Source: Lentisphaerota bacterium (GTDB lineage: Bacteria; Verrucomicrobiota; Kiritimatiellia; RFP12; JAAYLN01). From it: a stretch of DNA of 10,444 nucleotides. Under the pieces are notes generated by a model. That model was given only the letters and a program-made list of their open reading frames with translations. It did no database searches and was not told where the DNA came from. Location: positions 1 to 10,444 of the forward strand of contig JAAYZJ010000302.1 of NCBI GenBank assembly GCA_012514915.1, given 5' to 3'. The position numbers and the translations under genes were made by a program. This document shows positions 6,340 through 10,444 of the stretch, one piece after another (position 1 is the stretch's first letter; every line of letters begins with the position of its first letter).

Positions 6340-7587
6340 ATGCATTCGATTTCAACCATCCGGGAACCTTCGCGTTCCTTGCCCGTGACGGGTGCGTACG
6401 ACATCGTCGTGGCGGGCGGCGGCGTCGCAGGGGTTGCGGCGGCCGTGGCGGCGGCGCGGGCCGGCGCCACCGTCTGCCTGATCGACAAGATGTGCGCGCT
6501 CGGCGGTCTGGCGACACTCGGCAACGTCACGGTCTGGCTGCCGATCTGCGACGGCCGCGGCCGGCAGGTCATCGGCGGCATCGCCGAGGAGCTCCTCAGG
6601 CTCTCGGTCCGCGATTTGAAGCAGGACGACCGGGCCGCCGGTCTCATGGGCGTGCCGTCCTGCTGGGAGGCAGGGGGCGATCCGGCCGCGCGCGTCGCGA
6701 CACGCTTCATCGCCCGCTTCAACCCGGGCGCCTACCTCCTCGCGCTGGAGGAGTGGCTGCTGGCGGCGGGGGTCAAGCTGCTGTACGACACGCGGGCCTG
6801 CGGGGTGCACCGCGCGCGCCACCGCATCACCCACCTGATCGTCGAGAACAAGAGCGGCCGTTCGGCCCTGGCCTGCCGCGCCGTCGTCGACGCCACCGGC
6901 GATGCTGACATCTGCCACTGGGCGGGCGAGGCCACCGAGACGCTCGATAGCAACGTCGCCAGCGGCTGGTTCTACTATCTGCTCGACGGCGCCCTGCACC
7001 TGAGCCAGACCAGCCACCCCTACTCAGCCGCCCTCCTGGCCGGGGAACTCACCAGCCGAGGCTACCGTGGCGACGATGCCGACGACGTCACCGCCCAGCT
7101 CATCGAGAGTCGCGCGTTGATCCGGCGCGACCTCTCCCGGCTGGCCATCCTGCACCCCGCGGGCACCCTGCAGCCGTTCGCCCCGCCCACCCTGCCCTGC
7201 CTGCGAGCCACACGCCGCCTCGTCGGCGCCGCCTCGCTGCGCGAGGCAGACATGCATGTCTGGCGGGACGATGCCGCCTGCCTGACCGGCGACTGGCGGC
7301 GGCGCGGTCCCGTCTTCGCCATCACGCTCGACATGCTGCGCGGCGTGACCAACCGCAACCTGGCCTGCGCGGGGCGCTGCATCTCGGCCGACTGCTCGAT
7401 CTGGGACTGCACGCGGGCCATCCCGACCTGCGCCGTCACGGGCGAGGCGGCCGGCACGGCGGCGGCGCTCGCGGTGCGGGACTGTGACGGCGACCTCCAC
7501 AAACTGGAGATCGGCTCGCTTCAGACGGCGCTGCGTACCCGCGGCAACCTCCTCGCCCCCGGTCTAGTCGCCGCCGCCCAGGCCTGA
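6340..7587 (+). CDS. FAD-dependent oxidoreductase, FAD_oxidored (PF12831-type) family
   Basis: The product has 415 residues. The dinucleotide-binding Rossmann motif lies at about 20-49: DIVVAGGGVAG, with the Gly-rich loop at 26-31 and the acidic end at the D of LIDK (49). It is followed by the family's conserved ALGGLATLGNVTVWLP stretch (53-68) and, about residues 182-191, AVVDATGDAD, the typical ATGDAD motif of this flavoprotein group. The C-terminal part contains RDC-like CISADCSIWDCTRAIPTC, a Cys-rich stretch. Substrate and partner are unknown; members occur in families annotated only as FAD-dependent oxidoreductases, and the protein has no signal peptide. The ATG at 6340 was chosen over an in-frame GTG at 6331 because that GTG overlaps the predicted -10. 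No clear Shine-Dalgarno precedes it. mnmE follows after 20 bp, so the two are probably cotranscribed, with no obvious functional link. Confidence 0.88.
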   Translation: MHSISTIREPSRSLPVTGAYDIVVAGGGVAGVAAAVAAARAGATVCLIDKMCALGGLATLGNVTVWLPICDGRGRQVIGGIAEELLRLSVRDLKQDDRAAGLMGVPSCWEAGGDPAARVATRFIARFNPGAYLLALEEWLLAAGVKLLYDTRACGVHRARHRITHLIVENKSGRSALACRAVVDATGDADICHWAGEATETLDSNVASGWFYYLLDGALHLSQTSHPYSAALLAGELTSRGYRGDDADDVTAQLIESRALIRRDLSRLAILHPAGTLQPFAPPTLPCLRATRRLVGAASLREADMHVWRDDAACLTGDWRRRGPVFAITLDMLRGVTNRNLACAGRCISADCSIWDCTRAIPTCAVTGEAAGTAAALAVRDCDGDLHKLEIGSLQTALRTRGNLLAPGLVAAAQA

Positions 7588-7607
7588 GACGAACGGGCCG
7601 GAGGGGC

Positions 7608-9026
7608 ATGAACAGTCGCCGACACCGCGCTCCATCCGCCCCTGGGGAGGCCCCGCCCGCCCCCGGTGATACGATCGCCGCCCTGGCGACGGCCGCGGGG
7701 CCGGCGGGCATCGCCGTGGTTCGAATTTCAGGTTCCGGGGCGTGGGCGGTCGCGGCACGCGTCGTGGCGCCACGGTCCGGAGGCGAGGCGTTCGCCGGTA
7801 ATGCGGGGCGCTGCCGCCATGTGCGCCTGCACGACCCGCTGACGGCGGAAGTGTTGGACGATGGCGTCATGCTGGTCTTCCGCGCCCCGCGCAGCTATAC
7901 CGGCGAGGATGTGGTCGAACTGCAGGGACATGGCGGGGGCGTGGCGGCACGGCGCCTCCTGGAGGCGGTCCTGGCCGCGGGCGCCCGCCTGGCCGAGCCC
8001 GGCGAATTCACCCGCCGCGCCTTCCTCAACGGGCGGCTCGACCTGACCCAGGCCGAGGCCGTGCTCGACCTGATCCAGGCGCGCACCGACCGCGCCGCTC
8101 AGGCGGCGCGCGCCCGGCTCGACGGGCGCCTCGGGGCTGATATCCACCGGCTCTACGACTCCCTGACGGCCATCTGCGCCGACATCGAAGCGCTCCTCGA
8201 TTTCAGCGAGGATGACGTGCCGGAAGGGTTCATGGAGGAGACTGCCCGGCGACTCGGTCTCCTTCTGGAAGCCGTGCGGGCACGAGTCGCCACCTGGCAT
8301 GCCGGCCATCTGCTGCGAGAGGGAGCGCTGGTGGTGATCAGTGGACGCCCCAATGCCGGCAAGTCCTCGCTGCTCAACGCCCTGCTCGGCTGCGACCGGG
8401 CGATCGTCTCCGAGATACCCGGCACCACACGGGACGCGATCGAGGAGAGCATATCGCTCGACGGAATCCCCGTGAGGCTGGTCGATACGGCGGGGCTGCG
8501 GAAAACCGACTGTGCCATCGAGGCTGAGGGTGTCGCCCGGGCCGGTACCCTCGTCGCGCGCGCCGACCTGAATCTCCATCTGCTCGACGGGTCGAGACCG
8601 CTCGATGCCGAGGATCACCGCCATCTGGAAGCGTTGTCGCCGGCGCGGACGCTGCTGGTGCTCGGCAAAGCCGACCTGCCGCCGCGCATCGCTCCCGCCG
8701 CGCTACCCTCGTGGGCCTGCGTGCCGGTGTCGGCGCGCACGGGCAAGGGGCTTGAGGATCTGCGCCGGACGCTGGGCGAACGCCTGGGAGTCGACCAGGC
8801 GGCGCCGATGGGATCCGAAATCTCGACCCGCCATCGCCGCGAGCTCGAACAGGCGGCGGACGCCATCGCCGCTTCCGTCGATCTGCTGGCCGGGCCGCCT
8901 GACGGGCTGGTTCTGGCGGCTCTCCGGCTGCGCGAGGCGGCGCTGGCGCTGGGGCGCATCACCGGGCGCGTCTGGTCGGAAGAACTGCTCGACGCCGTGT
9001 TCAGCCGGTTTTGCGTGGGGAAGTAG
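7608..9026 (+). CDS. mnmE: tRNA uridine-5-carboxymethylaminomethyl modification GTPase MnmE (TrmE)
   Basis: The 472-residue protein works with MnmG to install the (carboxymethyl)aminomethyl group on the wobble uridine (U34) of certain tRNAs in the cytoplasm. Seen in order: a Pro/Arg-rich N-terminal extension (1-19) absent from typical MnmE; the TrmE_N folate-binding domain from DTIAALATAAGPAGIAVVRISG (21 on), with SYTGEDVVELQGHGG and PGEFTRRAFLNGRLDLTQAEAV; helical domain; and a G domain with GRPNAGKSS (246-254), PGTTRD (271-276) and DTAGLRKT (293-300). The C-terminus is the family's FCVGK (468-472) with the functional Cys469. The G4 motif is GKAD (353-356) instead of NKxD. A GGAGG at 7600-7604 precedes the ATG with a short 3-nt spacing. 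The last 26 bp overlap the end of hydF on the other strand. Confidence 0.97.
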   Translation: MNSRRHRAPSAPGEAPPAPGDTIAALATAAGPAGIAVVRISGSGAWAVAARVVAPRSGGEAFAGNAGRCRHVRLHDPLTAEVLDDGVMLVFRAPRSYTGEDVVELQGHGGGVAARRLLEAVLAAGARLAEPGEFTRRAFLNGRLDLTQAEAVLDLIQARTDRAAQAARARLDGRLGADIHRLYDSLTAICADIEALLDFSEDDVPEGFMEETARRLGLLLEAVRARVATWHAGHLLREGALVVISGRPNAGKSSLLNALLGCDRAIVSEIPGTTRDAIEESISLDGIPVRLVDTAGLRKTDCAIEAEGVARAGTLVARADLNLHLLDGSRPLDAEDHRHLEALSPARTLLVLGKADLPPRIAPAALPSWACVPVSARTGKGLEDLRRTLGERLGVDQAAPMGSEISTRHRRELEQAADAIAASVDLLAGPPDGLVLAALRLREAALALGRITGRVWSEELLDAVFSRFCVGK

Positions 9027-10278
9027 GCAGGGGGATGCCCCACGGCGCCAGAACCTTGCCCAGCGCCTCGCGCCCCTGCGCATAGGCGAGGACGATGCCG
9101 TAGTTGGTGTACGGGACGCCGATCACATCGAGATCGCGGATGCGCGCCAGCAGTTTCTGCGGGCTGATCATGCAGCCGCCGCAGTGGATCACCAACCGGT
9201 AGCGATTCAATGTCCCGTTCGCCTGGAATTCGCGGCCGAAGTTGTGATCGATCATCACACCGGGCCAGCGCCGCCGGATGAGCGCGGGAATCTGCACGGT
9301 GCCGATGTCCTCGGCAATACGCGAGTGGTTGCAGGCCTCGGCGATCAGGATGCGGTCGCCGGGTTGCAGCGAATCCAGCACAGCCGCGCCGCGGACAAAG
9401 TCGGCGAGGCGGCCCTGGCTGACGAAGTTGATCATCATGATCGAAAAGGTAGTCAGCGGGATGGTGGCCGGTGTCCAGCGGTTCATGATGTCCATCGCCT
9501 GGGAGTCGGTGATGATGCCCTGCAGGTTGTCGCCAAGCCGGGCGACGATGGTCTCGAAGCGGCGACGCTCGTCCGGGTCGTCAGCGCGGGCTTTAGCCAA
9601 ATCCATCCGGTAGCAGACTGGCCAGGCCCAGCGCCGTGTCAACTCGGCCTCGGCCATGGCCTGCGGCCGGAGCAACCGCTCGGGCGGCGTCTCGTCGTCC
9701 ATCGGGATGTTCAGCAGAAAGAAGGCGTCGCGCCGCGCGAAGGGGAGCAGGTCGGTCCGAACCGTTTTCGAGACAAAATTGGCCCGCACGAAGTGCAGCA
9801 GCTCCTGGCGGCAGCCGGCATCGACGGCGGCCAGCGTGATTTTGCGGTGGAAACGGAGCAGCGGCAGCGCGTGCTCGACCGCCGCGGTGTGGGCGGCATG
9901 GGATGGATCGAAAAGGTTGTAGACGACAAGGAGCTGCTTGTCCAGTTCGCGTGCCGCTTCGAGAATGACCTGCTCCGGCTCGAAGCCGACGGTGGCGGGG
10001 TTGACCACCAGGAGCACCAGGTCGCATTCCTTCAGCACCGTCATGGCCTGCTGCCGCTTCTTGCCGCCCAGGCCGGTGCGCTCGTCGATGCCGGCGGTGT
10101 CGACCAGCTTGACCGGGCCGAGCCCGTGGATCTCCTGCAGGGCGGCCTTCGCATCGGCCGTCGTCCCCGGCGTGGCATCGACAATCGAGGTCGCCTGCTG
10201 GGTCAGCAGGTTCATCAGACTGCTCTTGCCGGCGTTCATCTTGCCGAAAATGCCGATCTGGTCGCGAATCACGATCAC
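9001..10278 (-). CDS. hydF: [FeFe]-hydrogenase H-cluster maturation GTPase HydF
   Basis: The 425-residue product is the scaffold that carries the diiron subcluster assembled with HydE and HydG and delivers it to the [FeFe]-hydrogenase. Residues about 7-170 form the TrmE-like GTPase domain: GKMNAGKSS (12-20), PGTT (37-40), DTAG (60-63) and a degenerate G4, NLFD (121-124). The dimerisation region follows. The C-terminal cluster domain has the HydF ligand pattern CxHx46HCxxC: C316, H318, H365, C366 and C369. The late VPYTNYGIVLAYAQG segment is also typical. The start is GTG at 10278-10276, because an in-frame TAA lies two codons upstream; AAGGA at 10292-10288 lies 9 nt before it. The gene implies an [FeFe]-hydrogenase in this organism, but hydA, hydE and hydG are not in the window. 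Its stop lies within mnmE. Confidence 0.97.
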   Translation of the reverse strand: MIVIRDQIGIFGKMNAGKSSLMNLLTQQATSIVDATPGTTADAKAALQEIHGLGPVKLVDTAGIDERTGLGGKKRQQAMTVLKECDLVLLVVNPATVGFEPEQVILEAARELDKQLLVVYNLFDPSHAAHTAAVEHALPLLRFHRKITLAAVDAGCRQELLHFVRANFVSKTVRTDLLPFARRDAFFLLNIPMDDETPPERLLRPQAMAEAELTRRWAWPVCYRMDLAKARADDPDERRRFETIVARLGDNLQGIITDSQAMDIMNRWTPATIPLTTFSIMMINFVSQGRLADFVRGAAVLDSLQPGDRILIAEACNHSRIAEDIGTVQIPALIRRRWPGVMIDHNFGREFQANGTLNRYRLVIHCGGCMISPQKLLARIRDLDVIGVPYTNYGIVLAYAQGREALGKVLAPWGIPLPTSPRKTG

Positions 10279-10425
10279 GCTTTATGTTCCTTAACTAGGC
10301 GCTCAAGTTGCCAGAAATGGGCCGGAATGTCAACTTGATGGCGTGGTACGCGCGATTTCACTTGCTATTCCACCTCGCTTTCTGCCAAGATGACTGAATC
10401 ACAGGCTAACATACGAGGAACCGCG
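10279..10425. promoter_or_regulatory. Divergent intergenic region between hydF and a rightward gene
   Basis: These 147 bp must hold promoters for both directions. Leftward, the minus strand has a perfect TTGACA (10333-10328), but the -10 at the right distance (CAACTT) is poor, and AAGGA (10292-10288) is the hydF ribosome-binding site. Rightward, GCTAACAT (10405-10412) resembles the -10 elements of argS and the FAD gene, with a weak -35 candidate CTGCCA (10382-10387). TCAACTTGATG at 10330-10340 is an exact match to 6298-6308 before the FAD gene, and TCAAGTTG at 10303-10310 is a partial inverse of it. No terminator-like hairpin is seen. Confidence 0.35.
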
Positions 10426-10444
10426 ATGATGAATGGCGACAAAC
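10426..10444 (+). CDS. Start of an unidentified gene, 3'-truncated by the window edge
   Basis: ATG codons at 10426 and 10429 open a frame reading MMNGDK up to the window end. GAGGAA at 10415-10420 is a convincing Shine-Dalgarno, 5 nt from the first ATG and 8 nt from the second, so the second may be the true start. GCTAACAT at 10405-10412 is a possible -10. Six residues are too few to name a product. It is divergent from hydF. Confidence 0.5.

Noticed and set aside
8605..10338. 577-codon plus-strand open frame across the end of mnmE and antisense to hydF
   Set aside because: It overlaps two well-supported genes in other frames and its composition is that of a shadow frame. No family motif is seen.
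1..10444. tRNA genes, rRNA genes, CRISPR arrays or phage/defence genes
   Set aside because: I saw no cloverleaf with a conserved T-loop, no regularly spaced repeats, and no integrase, transposase, nuclease or toxin-antitoxin gene in any frame.

Overview
This is a GC-rich bacterial window packed with genes on both strands. The gene for the [FeFe]-hydrogenase maturase HydF points to an anaerobe or facultative anaerobe. The mix of genes (a FAD_oxidored-type flavoprotein, a membrane-anchored calcineurin-like phosphoesterase, a compact ABC-F protein) reminds me of PVC-group bacteria such as Kiritimatiellota or Lentisphaerota. That assignment is an impression from recalled protein families, not something the sequence proves.

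Layout from left to right: the C-terminal part of an oligopeptide-type ABC transporter solute-binding protein (1-1215, +) converges with a metallophosphoesterase carrying a transmembrane segment and an unassigned C-terminal domain (1234-2736, -). The phosphoesterase diverges, across only 53 bp, from argS (2790-4541, +). argS is followed after 17 bp by a compact ABC-F ATPase gene (4559-6085, +), probably in one transcript. The 254 bp up to the next start (6086-6339) hold a small perfect palindrome, a 127-bp nested inverted repeat (6170-6296), and a promoter. Next come a FAD-dependent oxidoreductase gene (6340-7587, +) and, 20 bp later, mnmE (7608-9026, +). hydF (9001-10278, -) converges on mnmE, and the two coding ends overlap by 26 bp. 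A further rightward gene starts at about 10426 and leaves the window.

Most genes are housekeeping: arginyl-tRNA charging (ArgS), ribosome-associated ATPase (ABC-F), wobble-uridine modification (MnmE) and H-cluster assembly (HydF). No dedicated multi-gene system, CRISPR array, tRNA or rRNA gene was found. The most unusual structure is intergenic. At 6170-6296 two copies of a 25-nt unit, each with a GTAG tetranucleotide next to a small hairpin, stand in opposite orientation inside near-perfect 15-bp terminal inverted repeats. All three base-pair differences between the two hairpins keep pairing. This resembles a REP/BIME or MITE-like element. A second theme is regulatory: three promoters end only 6-8 nt before a start codon that has no evident Shine-Dalgarno, so those mRNAs may be leaderless.
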